Below, one piece after another: positions 1 through 9,390 of a DNA stretch of 30,368 nt (positions are counted from its first letter, which is position 1; the number at the start of each line of letters is the position of its first letter). The stretch spans positions 1 to 30,368 of the forward strand of contig DBBN01000069.1 of the NCBI GenBank assembly GCA_002292215.1, in the 5' to 3' direction. This DNA comes from Glaciecola sp. UBA983 (GTDB lineage: Bacteria; Pseudomonadota; Gammaproteobacteria; Enterobacterales; Alteromonadaceae). The translations under genes were made by a program, and so were the position numbers. The notes beneath the pieces were generated by a model, which was not told the origin of the DNA, did not search any database, and saw nothing but the letters and a program-made list of their open reading frames with translations.

Positions 1-471
<471 letters not shown>

Positions 472-472
472 T

Positions 473-940
473 ATGACTCAAGCTCATTTTTATCAATTAT
501 CCGAGCAAGATGCGACACCTGATGTGTCGCTTAACGCCAGTCCAATTGAGGTCCTTGCATGCGATTTAGTCGCTAAATGTTACAGTGAAAAAAAGCGATT
601 GACGGTTTTGTGTGCAAACCAAGCCGCTGCCGAAGCATTTAGTGAATTGTTATGGCAGCACCCGCCAGACCGTTTTATTGCGCATAATTTGGTAGGAGAA
701 GGGCCTAATGGAGGCGCACCAGTCGAGGTCACATGGGCAAAGCAAACCGCACTGCGCAGTATTGTGGTCAATCTAGCCGGTGAGCAAATTGATAACCCGA
801 GTCGTTATCATACGATTTACGACTTTGTTCCTGTTGCTGAGGCTGATAAAATCGCAGCTCGAACTCGCTACGCCTTCTGCAAACAAGCTGGATGTAACAT
901 GCAGTTTTTCCCAGCGTCTGTATTGACGAATAACGAATAA
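473..940 (+). CDS. holC: DNA polymerase III chi subunit HolC
   Basis: The 155-residue product matches the HolC family in length (about 147 in E. coli) and in local sequence, for example the conserved TVLCANQAAAEAFSELLW region near residues 44-61 and the C-terminal YDFVP block. Chi joins psi in the clamp-loader complex and bridges it to the C-terminal tail of SSB at the replication fork. The start ATG lies one base after the pepA stop, which indicates translational coupling, and valS follows after 23 bases. The order pepA-holC-valS is classical in gammaproteobacteria and supports the call. Confidence 0.93.
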   Translation: MTQAHFYQLSEQDATPDVSLNASPIEVLACDLVAKCYSEKKRLTVLCANQAAAEAFSELLWQHPPDRFIAHNLVGEGPNGGAPVEVTWAKQTALRSIVVNLAGEQIDNPSRYHTIYDFVPVAEADKIAARTRYAFCKQAGCNMQFFPASVLTNNE

Positions 941-963
941 GTAATACCTAACTGAGAGTAATA

Positions 964-3735
964 ATGGATAAGACATTTAATCCTAACGATATTGAACAAG
1001 CCTGTTATAAAGCATGGGAAGACAAAGGTTATTTTAAAGCCTCTGGTCATGGCGACCCATATTGTATTTTATTACCACCGCCAAATGTAACAGGTAATTT
1101 GCACATGGGGCATGCATTTCAGCATACCATCATGGATGCCTTGACCCGTTATCACCGCATGAAAGGGGATAATACCTTATGGCAATGTGGTACCGATCAC
1201 GCCGGTATCGCGACGCAAATGGTCGTTGAACGTCAGTTAAACAAACAAGGTAAAACCCGTCATGATTTAGGTCGTGACGCATTCGTTGAAAAAGTCTGGG
1301 AATGGAAAGAAGAATCAGGCGGTAATATTAGCCAGCAGATGCGTCGTTTAGGCACTTCTCCTGATTGGAGTCGTGAAGCCTTTACGATGGATGATGACTT
1401 ATCTAATGCTGTCCAAGAAGTGTTTGTTCGTTTGCATGAAGAAGGGTTGATTTATCGCGGTAAGCGATTAGTTAACTGGGATCCTGTTCTACTAACTGCC
1501 GTTTCCGATTTAGAAGTATTAAACGAAGAAGAAAACGGTCACATGTGGCACATGCGTTACCCATTAGCTGATGGCAGTGGTGAATTAGTGGTTGCCACTA
1601 CACGACCTGAAACGATGTTAGGGGATACGGCTGTTGCGGTGCATCCTGATGATGAGCGATATCAAGCATTCATTGGTAAAGACATAAAATTACCGATAAC
1701 CGGACGCCTAATTCCAATTATCGCAGATGATTATGTTGATCCTGAGTTTGGTACAGGGTGTGTGAAAATTACCCCTGCTCATGATTTTAACGATTACGAT
1801 ATGGGTAAACGTCACAATTTACCGATGATCAACATCTTAACTGACGATGCTAAAATTAACGATGAAGCCCCTGAGCAGTATCGTGGTTTAGACCGTTTTG
1901 TTGCACGTAAGCAAATGGTTGCTGATTTAGATGACAGTGGTATTTTGGTCAAAGTTGACGAACACAAGCTTAAAGTTCCGCGTGGAGATCGTTCCGGAGC
2001 GGTAATTGAACCGTATTTGACCGACCAATGGTATGTTGCGGTTGAATCGTTAGCTAAGCCGGCTATCGAAGCAGTAGAAAGTGGCGAAATTCGTTTTGTA
2101 CCAGAAAATTATAACAAGACCTATTATCAATGGATGAACAATATCCAAGATTGGTGTATCTCTCGTCAATTGTGGTGGGGACACCGTATTCCAGCATGGT
2201 ATGACAATGATAATAATATATATGTTGGACGCAATGAAGCCGAAGTTCGTGAAAAGCATAATTTAGGCGCAGATATCAGTTTACGCCAAGATGAAGATGT
2301 ATTAGATACCTGGTTCTCTTCAGCATTGTGGCCATTTGCGACTATGGGCTGGCCAGAAGAAACGCCTGAACTGGAAACCTTTTTGCCAAGTTCAGTGTTG
2401 GTCACCGGTTTTGATATTATCTTCTTCTGGGTCGCACGTATGATCATGATGACCAAGAAATTCACAGGTAAAATTCCGTTTAAAGATATTTATATTACCG
2501 GTCTTATTCGTGATGAAAAAGGCGATAAGATGTCTAAATCAAAAGGGAACGTACTGGACCCGATTGATTTGATTGATGGTATTGAATTAGAGCCATTAGT
2601 GACTAAGCGCACATCAGGCATGATGAATCCGCAAGACGCCAAAAAGATTGAAAAAAGTACCCGCAAAGAGTTCCCTGAAGGGATCAATGCTTATGGTACT
2701 GATGCGTTACGTTTCACATTTGCAGCAATGGCTTCTACCTCGCGTGATATTAATTTTGATATGAGTCGCGTCGAAGGCTATCGTAACTTCTGTAATAAGA
2801 TCTGGAACGCATCGCGTTTTGTGCTGATGAACACAGAAGAGTTTGATACTGGAAAAGATGGTGGAGAACTAACTCTATCATTAGCCGATGAGTGGATTAT
2901 TGATCGTTTCCAACAAACGATTCATGATGTCGAAAAAGCGATGAACGATTATCGTTTTGACCTTGCCTCACAGGCGCTGTATGAGTTCACCTGGAATCAA
3001 TTTTGTGATTGGTACCTAGAGTTGTCTAAACCGATTTTAAACTCTGAAGAGTCGACTGAAGCACAAAAACGTGGCACGCGTCATACGCTGATCAACACCC
3101 TAGAGCAATTAATGCGTCTAGCACATCCATTTATGCCTTATATTACTGAGCAAATCTGGCAACGTGTTGCACCGTTAACTGCGGTAGAGTGTACCGATAC
3201 TAGCATCATGATCCAGCCATTTGTTCAGTACGATGACACTAAGCGAAATGCACAAGCTGCTGGCGATATAGAGTGGTTGAAACAATGTATCGTGGGGATC
3301 CGTAATATTCGCGGTGAGATGGATATCTCGCCGAACAAACCATTACCGGTATTAGCCAAAAATGTCAGTGAGCTGGATCAACGTCGTTTAGCCGATGTGG
3401 CAACGGTACTTAACCGCCTCGCGCGAATAGAGAGCTTTACGGTGTTAAGCGCCGATGATATTGCGCCTGCATCTGCTACTGCGATGGTTGGCGAAATGGA
3501 GCTGCTAATACCTATGGCCGGCTTGATTGATAAAGATGCTGAACTTGCACGTATTGCTAAAGCGGCGGAAAAAATTGAAAAAGACCGTGCGCGTACCGCA
3601 GGTAAGCTAGGCAATGAAAGCTTTGTCAGTAAAGCCCCTGCAGCCGTCATTGAAAAAGAACAAGGTAAGTTAGCGGATATGGATATGCAACTAGCTAAAT
3701 TAGCAGAGCAACGTGCGACAATCGAAGCATTGTAG
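964..3735 (+). CDS. valS: Valyl-tRNA synthetase
   Basis: A class I aminoacyl-tRNA synthetase that charges tRNA-Val with valine in the cytosol. The HIGH-type motif is HMGH at residues 47-50, inside [15 protein letters not shown], and the KMSKS loop is at residues 522-526. The editing (CP1) domain lies between them, with the [10 protein letters not shown] block around residues 213-222. The C-terminal end is a charged coiled coil typical of ValRS, from about residue 855 to the end. At 923 residues it is slightly shorter than the E. coli enzyme (951) but has no gap in any motif. The start follows a weak GAG-type ribosome site 23 bases after holC, and a strong terminator follows the stop. Confidence 0.98.
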   Translation: MDKTFNPNDIEQACYKAWEDKGYFKASGHGDPYCILLPPPNVTGNLHMGHAFQHTIMDALTRYHRMKGDNTLWQCGTDHAGIATQMVVERQLNKQGKTRHDLGRDAFVEKVWEWKEESGGNISQQMRRLGTSPDWSREAFTMDDDLSNAVQEVFVRLHEEGLIYRGKRLVNWDPVLLTAVSDLEVLNEEENGHMWHMRYPLADGSGELVVATTRPETMLGDTAVAVHPDDERYQAFIGKDIKLPITGRLIPIIADDYVDPEFGTGCVKITPAHDFNDYDMGKRHNLPMINILTDDAKINDEAPEQYRGLDRFVARKQMVADLDDSGILVKVDEHKLKVPRGDRSGAVIEPYLTDQWYVAVESLAKPAIEAVESGEIRFVPENYNKTYYQWMNNIQDWCISRQLWWGHRIPAWYDNDNNIYVGRNEAEVREKHNLGADISLRQDEDVLDTWFSSALWPFATMGWPEETPELETFLPSSVLVTGFDIIFFWVARMIMMTKKFTGKIPFKDIYITGLIRDEKGDKMSKSKGNVLDPIDLIDGIELEPLVTKRTSGMMNPQDAKKIEKSTRKEFPEGINAYGTDALRFTFAAMASTSRDINFDMSRVEGYRNFCNKIWNASRFVLMNTEEFDTGKDGGELTLSLADEWIIDRFQQTIHDVEKAMNDYRFDLASQALYEFTWNQFCDWYLELSKPILNSEESTEAQKRGTRHTLINTLEQLMRLAHPFMPYITEQIWQRVAPLTAVECTDTSIMIQPFVQYDDTKRNAQAAGDIEWLKQCIVGIRNIRGEMDISPNKPLPVLAKNVSELDQRRLADVATVLNRLARIESFTVLSADDIAPASATAMVGEMELLIPMAGLIDKDAELARIAKAAEKIEKDRARTAGKLGNESFVSKAPAAVIEKEQGKLADMDMQLAKLAEQRATIEAL

Positions 3736-3763
3736 TTTTTACTAAATAAAATTAAATCTCAAT

Positions 3764-3806
3764 AAAAGCCTGGCTTTGATAGAAATATCGAACTCAGGCT
3801 TTTTTG
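3764..3806 (+). terminator. Rho-independent terminator of valS
   Basis: The stem AAAAGCCTG/CAGGCTTTT encloses a second stem, TTTGATA/TATCGAA (one G-U pair), closed by a GAAA loop, and a run of six T follows. It starts about 30 bases after the valS stop. Confidence 0.85.
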
Positions 3807-3850
3807 TGTCTGATAGCTTATGGCATTTAGCAAAATTGCTGCAATATGTT

Positions 3851-3886
3851 AAAAAAAAGGCCGCTCATCATTACGATAGCGGCCTT
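3851..3886 (-). terminator. Rho-independent terminator of rraB
   Basis: Read on the minus strand, the perfect 9-bp stem AAGGCCGCT/AGCGGCCTT with a 12-base loop runs into eight T. It lies 28 bases beyond the rraB stop, tail to tail with the valS terminator. Confidence 0.88.
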
Positions 3887-3914
3887 GTAGTTTGGATATC
3901 AGCTCAAGCGTTAG

Positions 3915-4274
3915 TTATTGAACCGGCTCAATATATTGCGTTCCCCAACCGTCATAATGGACTTTATTTTTATCTGCTATTTTGAGTAGGGTATCTAAAT
4001 CTTCGATTAATGTATCGCGATTCAATGGACGGGTTACCACCGCATCGAAACAAAAAATCAAACCGCCATCATCCAATGGCATTTCTTCGGCATCACCCAC
4101 TTCAAAACCGGCTTTAAAAGCATCTACAGCCGCTTTCTCAAGCATATCAAAGTCTTGTCCTGCAAGGTGGTGCTCAATGGTATAAGTACCGGCAGGATCG
4201 CTGCCATCACTAATCAGTGCATCAACAATCTCATGTGTAAAGTCTAGCCATTCGTCACGCTCGTCGATGTTCAT
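3915..4274 (-). CDS. rraB: Ribonuclease E inhibitor RraB
   Basis: The 119-residue acidic protein matches RraB: the blocks DGSDPAGTYTIEHHL (about residues 23-37), LEKAAVDAFKAGFEV and the C-terminal HYDGWGT are family hallmarks. RraB binds the C-terminal scaffold of RNase E and dampens mRNA decay. The protein stops soon after YDGWGT and so lacks the long Asp/Glu-rich tail of the 138-residue E. coli protein. Its ATG shares one base with the stop of the upstream acyltransferase gene (TAATG), and AGGGAT six bases ahead of it is a good ribosome site, so translation is probably coupled. A clear terminator follows. Confidence 0.93.
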   Translation of the reverse strand: MNIDERDEWLDFTHEIVDALISDGSDPAGTYTIEHHLAGQDFDMLEKAAVDAFKAGFEVGDAEEMPLDDGGLIFCFDAVVTRPLNRDTLIEDLDTLLKIADKNKVHYDGWGTQYIEPVQ

Positions 4275-5023
4275 TATACATCCCTTTTTGATTTTGGTTG
4301 AACGGTGTGGTTATAAGTATCAGCAGTCTCATTCAGTTCGATTAAACGCTGTTTCATTTGGTTATGAAAATACTTAGTCCATTGCTTAATATCTTTACTC
4401 TCATCAAGGCGTTCGGGTTCATAGAATCTGATTAATACCGTGCCGTTGTCCCATCGATTCCATTTGATTTGTTTATGCGTGTCACTGGCACAAATCATCA
4501 AAATAGGTTTATCGGTTTCTTCGGCAATTCTAAACGCCCCTGTTTTGAATGGTAGCAAGCCTTGTCCATTACTGCGAGTTCCTTCCGGAAAAAACCACAC
4601 CGAAAAATTCCCATCAAGGATTTTTTTGACGGTAAGTTTTAGTGTATCCCTTGCTCTGCCTGAGTTGTTCCTGTCAATCATGATATTACCTGATAGATAA
4701 TAAAGTTGACCGAAAAACGGGATCCATTTTAGACTCTTTTTACCCACTGTGACCACACCATCAAACGCGGCTTTGCATACGGTCATCAAGTCAAAACTGT
4801 TTTGATGATTGGCTATACATACATAGGTCTGCTCAGGATCGATGACTTCCCGGTTTTGTACAATGACTTTCAAACCCATAATTTTAGCCATCGAAGCATA
4901 CCACTTACCGGCAAGCGCAACGCTGTTGTGATGAAATGGGCGAGTCAAAAAGAACAGAAGTAATAGTGTATTAATCAAAATAAAATACACAAATAAGGTA
5001 ATAATTCGAAGTAAGGCTAACAC
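4274..5023 (-). CDS. plsC: 1-acyl-glycerol-3-phosphate acyltransferase (PlsC family)
   Basis: A membrane acyltransferase that converts lysophosphatidate to phosphatidate in phospholipid synthesis. From the GTG start used here, an N-terminal hydrophobic segment (about residues 2-26) is followed by the catalytic NHQNSFD motif (H73 and D78 of HX4D), GNIMIDR at 112-118 and FPEGTR at 145-150, all in canonical order. No ATG lies near the start. A TTG at 5053 with CAGG ahead of it would add ten residues. I prefer the GTG at 5023 because LALLRIITLFVY then aligns with the N terminus of E. coli PlsC, giving 249 residues against 245. The stop overlaps the rraB start by one base. The gene faces the HD-GYP gene across 85 bases. 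Confidence 0.88.
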   Translation of the reverse strand: MLALLRIITLFVYFILINTLLLLFFLTRPFHHNSVALAGKWYASMAKIMGLKVIVQNREVIDPEQTYVCIANHQNSFDLMTVCKAAFDGVVTVGKKSLKWIPFFGQLYYLSGNIMIDRNNSGRARDTLKLTVKKILDGNFSVWFFPEGTRSNGQGLLPFKTGAFRIAEETDKPILMICASDTHKQIKWNRWDNGTVLIRFYEPERLDESKDIKQWTKYFHNQMKQRLIELNETADTYNHTVQPKSKRDV

Positions 5024-5108
5024 GTGTACGCTCAAAAAATAATTTGCGCGCAAGTATACCTGAAAACTGCCGATAATACATACACGTTACTTTAATATAT
5101 AAGCACCC

Positions 5109-6239
5109 ATGCTGACATTTGCCCATGACCACACTGAAGAAGACATATTACATGACCTCATGGAAGAGATTAATGAATTGTACGAGGCAAGTGAACAGAC
5201 CCTTATCGAGTTAGAAATTAAACCTGACGACAATGAATTACAACGGGCATTGTTTAGACAATTACACACCATAAAAGGAGATTTAGGCTTAGTTGGTTTT
5301 GCGCCGATGCTACCTTTGATGCAGCATGTTGAAGATTTACTCGATATGCTCCGAAAAGGCCAAATTATGTACACGAGTAATATGTCAGATGTCGTGTTAC
5401 AAAGTATGGATCAGGTCAAGCAGTTTGTAAAAATGTGTATCCAAGATGGCAAAACAGAATATGATGATGAGTTATTGCATAACGTCATTATCTTGATTAA
5501 AGATATAGCGCCGAATCAAAATGCGGAAAATGAGGTGATATTGGCACAAGCTGCTGCCACCTTACAAGGTCAAAGCCCTCAAGCTAATACAAAACTCAGT
5601 ATTGATGCCCTTAACCAAGCTAGTCTAACGAAATCTGGTATCCCGAAAGATTTAGCTCCGTTGTTAAAAGCCGATATGTTGTTTTTTAGAGAGTTAATGC
5701 AACCCATTGAAAAGCGTGTCCTAGCATTGCAAGGGCGAGGCGATCGTATTGCGCAAATGGCGCATTTAATTAACACTTATGCAGGGCTTCCCATTTCCCC
5801 GGAACAGCTCAGTGTAGCCTGTTATATGCATGATTTTGGTATGGCATTTATGCCACCTAGCTTAGTTAATCAGGCCCAGTTGTCAGATCAAGAGCAGCAA
5901 TTAATGAAATCACATGTGTACAAAAGCGGGCGTTTTTTGGAACACATGGATGCATGGAATGAAGCACGTAAAATAATCATGCAACATCATGAACGTTGTG
6001 ATGGTAGTGGTTATCCTATGGGGCTGAATGCAGATGAAATTTGTACTGGAGCGAAATTATTAGGGCTCTTAGATACATATTATGATTTGCATCATGCCGA
6101 TTTAGGAACAGATAATGAAAACTTTGCTCAAAAACGCGCGTTAGTAGCAATAAATAAACACTACCAAGGCCAATTTTGCCCAGTTTGGTTAGGGCATTTT
6201 AATCAAACATTAGTACGGGTATTAGCCGCGCACAGTTAA
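5109..6239 (+). CDS. Hpt domain + HD-GYP domain signalling protein
   Basis: Two signalling domains sit in one 376-residue soluble protein. Residues about 5-115 form an Hpt four-helix domain with the phospho-accepting HTIKGD motif (H53). Residues about 205-370 form an HD-GYP domain: HD at 241-242, further metal-ligand candidates H219, H269 and H293-H294, and the signature HHERCDGSGYP ending at residue 303. HD-GYP proteins hydrolyse cyclic-di-GMP. Here the usual HDxGK reads HDFGM, so the lysine is missing while the metal ligands look intact. There is no receiver domain; phosphate would have to come from a separate kinase or receiver. The gene stands alone, divergent from plsC and convergent with ntrC. 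Ribosome site is weak. Confidence 0.85.
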   Translation: MLTFAHDHTEEDILHDLMEEINELYEASEQTLIELEIKPDDNELQRALFRQLHTIKGDLGLVGFAPMLPLMQHVEDLLDMLRKGQIMYTSNMSDVVLQSMDQVKQFVKMCIQDGKTEYDDELLHNVIILIKDIAPNQNAENEVILAQAAATLQGQSPQANTKLSIDALNQASLTKSGIPKDLAPLLKADMLFFRELMQPIEKRVLALQGRGDRIAQMAHLINTYAGLPISPEQLSVACYMHDFGMAFMPPSLVNQAQLSDQEQQLMKSHVYKSGRFLEHMDAWNEARKIIMQHHERCDGSGYPMGLNADEICTGAKLLGLLDTYYDLHHADLGTDNENFAQKRALVAINKHYQGQFCPVWLGHFNQTLVRVLAAHS

Positions 6240-6265
6240 TTTTATCGGAACTATCAATACCGGAC

Positions 6266-7705
6266 TTAATGGATGTCTAATTCTTTGAGTTTACGAGTTA
6301 AGGTATTACGTCCCCAGCCTAAACGTTTGGCCGCTTCTTGCTTATGTCCATGGGTATGCATTAAGGCACGCTCCAACATGATCTTTTCAAACTCAAACGT
6401 CGCATTATTCAAAATACCATCTTGGTTAGTTGCTAATTGCTCATCAGTCCAACGTGCTAATAATTGTTGCCATGAGCTATCATAGGTTGCACTGGGGAGG
6501 GAAGTACCATTGGGGCTGTCAGTTTTTACCACATGTTGAGTCTGCAGTAACTCTGGTGGCAGATCGCCTGGTAACACTTCTTGAGACGAGGCCATCACGG
6601 TCACCCAACGACAAACATTTTCTAGTTGACGAACATTGCCAGGCCAGTCTAATCGGGTCATTAAGTCTTGAGTTTCGACAGCTAAGATTTTCATTTCGAC
6701 TTCTAGTTCTTTGGCTGCACGCTTAAGAAAGTGGCGTGCTAACAAAGGGATATCTTCTTTGCGATCATTTAGCGCTGGGATATGAATACGGATCACGTTT
6801 AAGCGATGATATAAATCTTCGCGGAACAGGTTTTTTGAGACTAATTGTTCCAAGTTTTGATGAGTTGCAGCGATGATCCTCACGTCAACCGATACGGCTT
6901 CATGACCACCTACTCGATAAAATTGTCCATCAGCCAATACGCGCAATAATCGTGTTTGAATATCTAATGGCATATCCCCAATTTCATCCAAAAAGAGTGT
7001 GCCGCCATCGGCTTGCTCAAATCGACCTTTGCGGGTGGTTTGCGCACCAGTAAAAGCACCTTTTTCATGGCCAAATAATTCAGATTCAATTAAATCAGCA
7101 GGAATGGCTGCCATATTTAATGCAATAAACGGTTTTTTTGCGCGTGGGGAATGCTTATGTAATGCATGGGCGACGAGTTCTTTGCCGGTACCAGATTGAC
7201 CATTAATCAATACTGAAATACTAGAGCGAGCAAGCCGACCAATAGCTCTAAAGACTTCTTGCATCGCAGGTGCTGCCCCAATAATCTCCGATTGTAACTT
7301 GGCATCATCGGTGTGAACAACTTGTTTGCTCTCTTTAACGTGCGCTAGCGCACGTTGCGTCAAGCTCACCGCTTCAGTAATATCAAACGGTTTTGGTAAG
7401 TACTCAAATGCCCCTGATTGATAAGCGTTAACCGCAGAATCTAAATCCGAATGTGCCGTCATGATGATGACCGGTAAGTCAGGATATTCGGCGTGGACTT
7501 CATTGAGTAGCGTTAGGCCATCCATTTGCGGCATTTTTACATCTGAGATAATGACTTCTGGGACTTGACCTGATTTTAACTGTAATAATAAATCATGTGG
7601 ATTTTCAAAACAGCAAGAGGCGATATCAGCAGTGTTTAAGGCTTTTTGTAATACCCAGCGAATGGAACTATCGTCGTCTATGATCCAGACTGCTTCGTTG
7701 TTCAT
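6266..7705 (-). CDS. glnG: Nitrogen regulator NtrC (sigma-54 activator)
   Basis: The response regulator of nitrogen limitation. Domains in order: receiver with the phospho-acceptor D55 (IISDVKMP) and acidic D10-D12; AAA+ ATPase with Walker A GQSGTGKE (169-176), the sigma-54 contact loop GAFTGA (216-221) and Walker B GTLFLDEI (235-242); and a Fis-type helix-turn-helix in the last 27 residues (AAKRLGWGRNTLTRKLKEL). At 479 residues it has the normal length for the family (469 in E. coli). Its ATG overlaps the glnL stop as ATGA, so the pair is translated together. Phospho-NtrC should bind the boxes at 10982-11017 to activate glnA and the box at 8787-8803 near glnL. Confidence 0.97.
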   Translation of the reverse strand: MNNEAVWIIDDDSSIRWVLQKALNTADIASCCFENPHDLLLQLKSGQVPEVIISDVKMPQMDGLTLLNEVHAEYPDLPVIIMTAHSDLDSAVNAYQSGAFEYLPKPFDITEAVSLTQRALAHVKESKQVVHTDDAKLQSEIIGAAPAMQEVFRAIGRLARSSISVLINGQSGTGKELVAHALHKHSPRAKKPFIALNMAAIPADLIESELFGHEKGAFTGAQTTRKGRFEQADGGTLFLDEIGDMPLDIQTRLLRVLADGQFYRVGGHEAVSVDVRIIAATHQNLEQLVSKNLFREDLYHRLNVIRIHIPALNDRKEDIPLLARHFLKRAAKELEVEMKILAVETQDLMTRLDWPGNVRQLENVCRWVTVMASSQEVLPGDLPPELLQTQHVVKTDSPNGTSLPSATYDSSWQQLLARWTDEQLATNQDGILNNATFEFEKIMLERALMHTHGHKQEAAKRLGWGRNTLTRKLKELDIH

Positions 7706-8775
7706 GCAGTTTCTCCGTGTTTAGTGATCGGTAAAAATATCGCAAATTCAGTGCGACCTTTTCTCGATTCAAGTTCGATCTTACCGTTGTGGTGTTCAAT
7801 TAAGGTTTGGGCGATAGAGAGTCCTAAACCAGAACCTGATTGTTTGGAGCTCACCATCGGATAAAATAAGGTGTCGCGAAGTGCTTTCGGAACGCCAGGG
7901 CCATTGTCATAAATATAAATAACAGCACATAGCGGGACTTTTTTGCCTAAAATAACTTGGTGTCTAGCAACGCGCGTTTTGATTTTGATTTTAGGTAATT
8001 TGGACTGCGCATCATGCAAAGCTTGCATGGCGTTTTTGACAATATTTAACACGGCTTGTTGGATCATATTGGCGTCAATATACACATCAGGAATACTAGG
8101 ATCATAATCGCGTACAATATTAATATTATAATGATTATCGAGTTTAACTAACTGAAACACTGCCTCTATGGGGATATGGATATTTTGCCATGTAAACTGA
8201 GGTAAAGAATTGGGGCCAAGGAGTCGATCGACAAGTTCGCGCAATCGGTCTGATTGTTTGATGATCATTTGCGTGTATTCTTTTTTCTCGGGAGAAGATA
8301 ACTCCATCGCTAGTAACTGCGCAGCACCGCGAATACCGCCAAGTGGATTCTTAATTTCATGTGCCAAGCCTCTCACGAGTTCTTTGGCTGCATGTTGTTG
8401 TGCTGCTTGTTGATTTTCTTTACTAATACGCTTTTGTTGATCGATGTGTTTGGCTTCAATTAAGAGCAAATCTTGTTCTTCATTGATAATATATGTTACG
8501 CCAATATCAAATAATAAAATACTTTCATCCAGCAAACATAACTCAACTTCATTTTCACTAAAGTTTTCATGATGTTCTAGCGCTGCACGAAATCGCGTTT
8601 TATCTAAGGATGAAAACAACACAAAGTCATCGACGATATTGCCGTATAACTGTTTGCGTCCTGTTTTTAGAAAACTGAGCGTGGCTTGATTCGCATACTG
8701 CACTTCAAAGCGCGTATTTAAAACGAGCACAGCAGTAATTAAATTATCAAATGTTTTTTCAAAGGAAATATTCAT
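7702..8775 (-). CDS. glnL: Nitrogen sensor kinase/phosphatase NtrB
   Basis: The histidine kinase partner of NtrC, cytosolic and normally controlled by PII. An N-terminal PAS domain (about residues 5-105) is followed by the H-box GLAHEIKNPLGG with the phosphorylated His, then the N-box (IVKNAMQAL) and the ATP-lid motifs DNGPGVP and GSGLGLSIAQ. A GTG at 8784 would add three residues. I chose the ATG at 8775, giving 357 residues, because AGTGGA lies just ahead of it. The stop overlaps the ntrC start by four bases. A 17-bp NtrC box sits 11 bases upstream of this start, so autoregulation is likely. Confidence 0.95.
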   Translation of the reverse strand: MNISFEKTFDNLITAVLVLNTRFEVQYANQATLSFLKTGRKQLYGNIVDDFVLFSSLDKTRFRAALEHHENFSENEVELCLLDESILLFDIGVTYIINEEQDLLLIEAKHIDQQKRISKENQQAAQQHAAKELVRGLAHEIKNPLGGIRGAAQLLAMELSSPEKKEYTQMIIKQSDRLRELVDRLLGPNSLPQFTWQNIHIPIEAVFQLVKLDNHYNINIVRDYDPSIPDVYIDANMIQQAVLNIVKNAMQALHDAQSKLPKIKIKTRVARHQVILGKKVPLCAVIYIYDNGPGVPKALRDTLFYPMVSSKQSGSGLGLSIAQTLIEHHNGKIELESRKGRTEFAIFLPITKHGETA

Positions 8776-8786
8776 AGTATCCACTA

Positions 8787-8803
8787 TGCACCAAAAAAGT
8801 GCA
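8787..8803. promoter_or_regulatory. NtrC-binding site upstream of glnL
   Basis: On the minus strand it reads TGCACTTTTTTGGTGCA, a full match to the NtrC palindrome (TGCAC-N7-GTGCA, with the GGTGCA half-site exact). It lies between a possible -10 (GATAAT, minus strand, 8815-8820) and the glnL start. That position resembles the repressing NtrC site at E. coli glnLp. No sigma-54 promoter is seen beside it, which favours repression. Confidence 0.85.
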
Positions 8804-8856
8804 TCACGCTATTTATTATCCATTTTCAACGTTAACCAATAATAAAAAACCGTAAA

Positions 8857-9276
8857 TTATCTAAATAATTTGCTATTTTGGTGCACGAAAATGGTGTGTG
8901 TAGGAGACGATGCAATTACTTTGCCGTTTTCGTCTTTTACCAGTAAATAAATAGAGTGTGCGCCGCGTTCTACACCAGTTAAGGCCATTGCAGTGTGAGT
9001 GGTCGTTTTTTTGAGGACATCATCAAGGTAGATTTCGTAAACGACATTGAGTGCCGAATGCGTTACCCAGCTAATATGGACTTGTCCCTGTGTATTTCTA
9101 ATTGTGGATTCATCAGCCGGAGTCAGTAACTGTATTGTCGGGGGAGCACTGAGAGCGGGTTGTGAGAACAGTATGCCGACGAACAATAAAACACAAAGGG
9201 CTAACTTGTGAAAGTTAAATATCGCTGCAAAAGATACAGTAGTCGATTCTAAGGATGTTGCGTTTTGATTGCTCAT
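8857..9276 (-). CDS. Small secreted protein with Ig-like domain
   Basis: With the ATG at 9276 the product has 139 residues: a hydrophobic export signal (LALCVLLFVGILF) ending at ALSA before residue 45, then a beta-rich domain of about 95 residues. The pattern TPADESTIRNTQGQVHISW ... YLDD ... LTGVERGAHSIYLLVKDENGKVIASSP matches, from memory, the C-terminal Ig-like half of the DUF4124 proteins encoded beside glnA in related bacteria. The N-terminal DUF4124 half itself is absent. Starts at 9300 and 9327 are also in frame but lie close to or inside the glnA terminator. None has a good ribosome site. It lies between glnA and glnL. Function unknown; probably periplasmic. Confidence 0.7.
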   Translation of the reverse strand: MSNQNATSLESTTVSFAAIFNFHKLALCVLLFVGILFSQPALSAPPTIQLLTPADESTIRNTQGQVHISWVTHSALNVVYEIYLDDVLKKTTTHTAMALTGVERGAHSIYLLVKDENGKVIASSPTHTIFVHQNSKLFR

Positions 9277-9326
9277 AGATGATCGTATGTAGGTCAACAT
9301 CTTCAAAGTGTAGCTGATTTTGGTCA

Positions 9327-9354
9327 TAAAAAAAGCCTGCAAATGCAGGCTTTT
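9327..9354 (-). terminator. Rho-independent terminator of glnA
   Basis: Perfect stem AAAAGCCTGC/GCAGGCTTTT around a four-base loop, with seven T on the minus strand, 37 bases after the glnA stop. The mirror-image A run means it could also stop plus-strand transcription. Confidence 0.9.
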
Positions 9355-9390
9355 GTATAGAAATTAATACTTAACGAGTAAGCGTAATGC

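Noticed and set aside
3776..3985. Open frame of 69 codons on the plus strand
   Set aside because: It runs through both terminators and into the 3' end of rraB on the other strand; no ribosome site and no recognisable protein.
9327..9342. Starts at 9342 (TTG) or 9327 (ATG) for the secreted Ig-like protein
   Set aside because: Both lie in or against the glnA terminator hairpin and would put about 17-22 unneeded residues ahead of the export signal.
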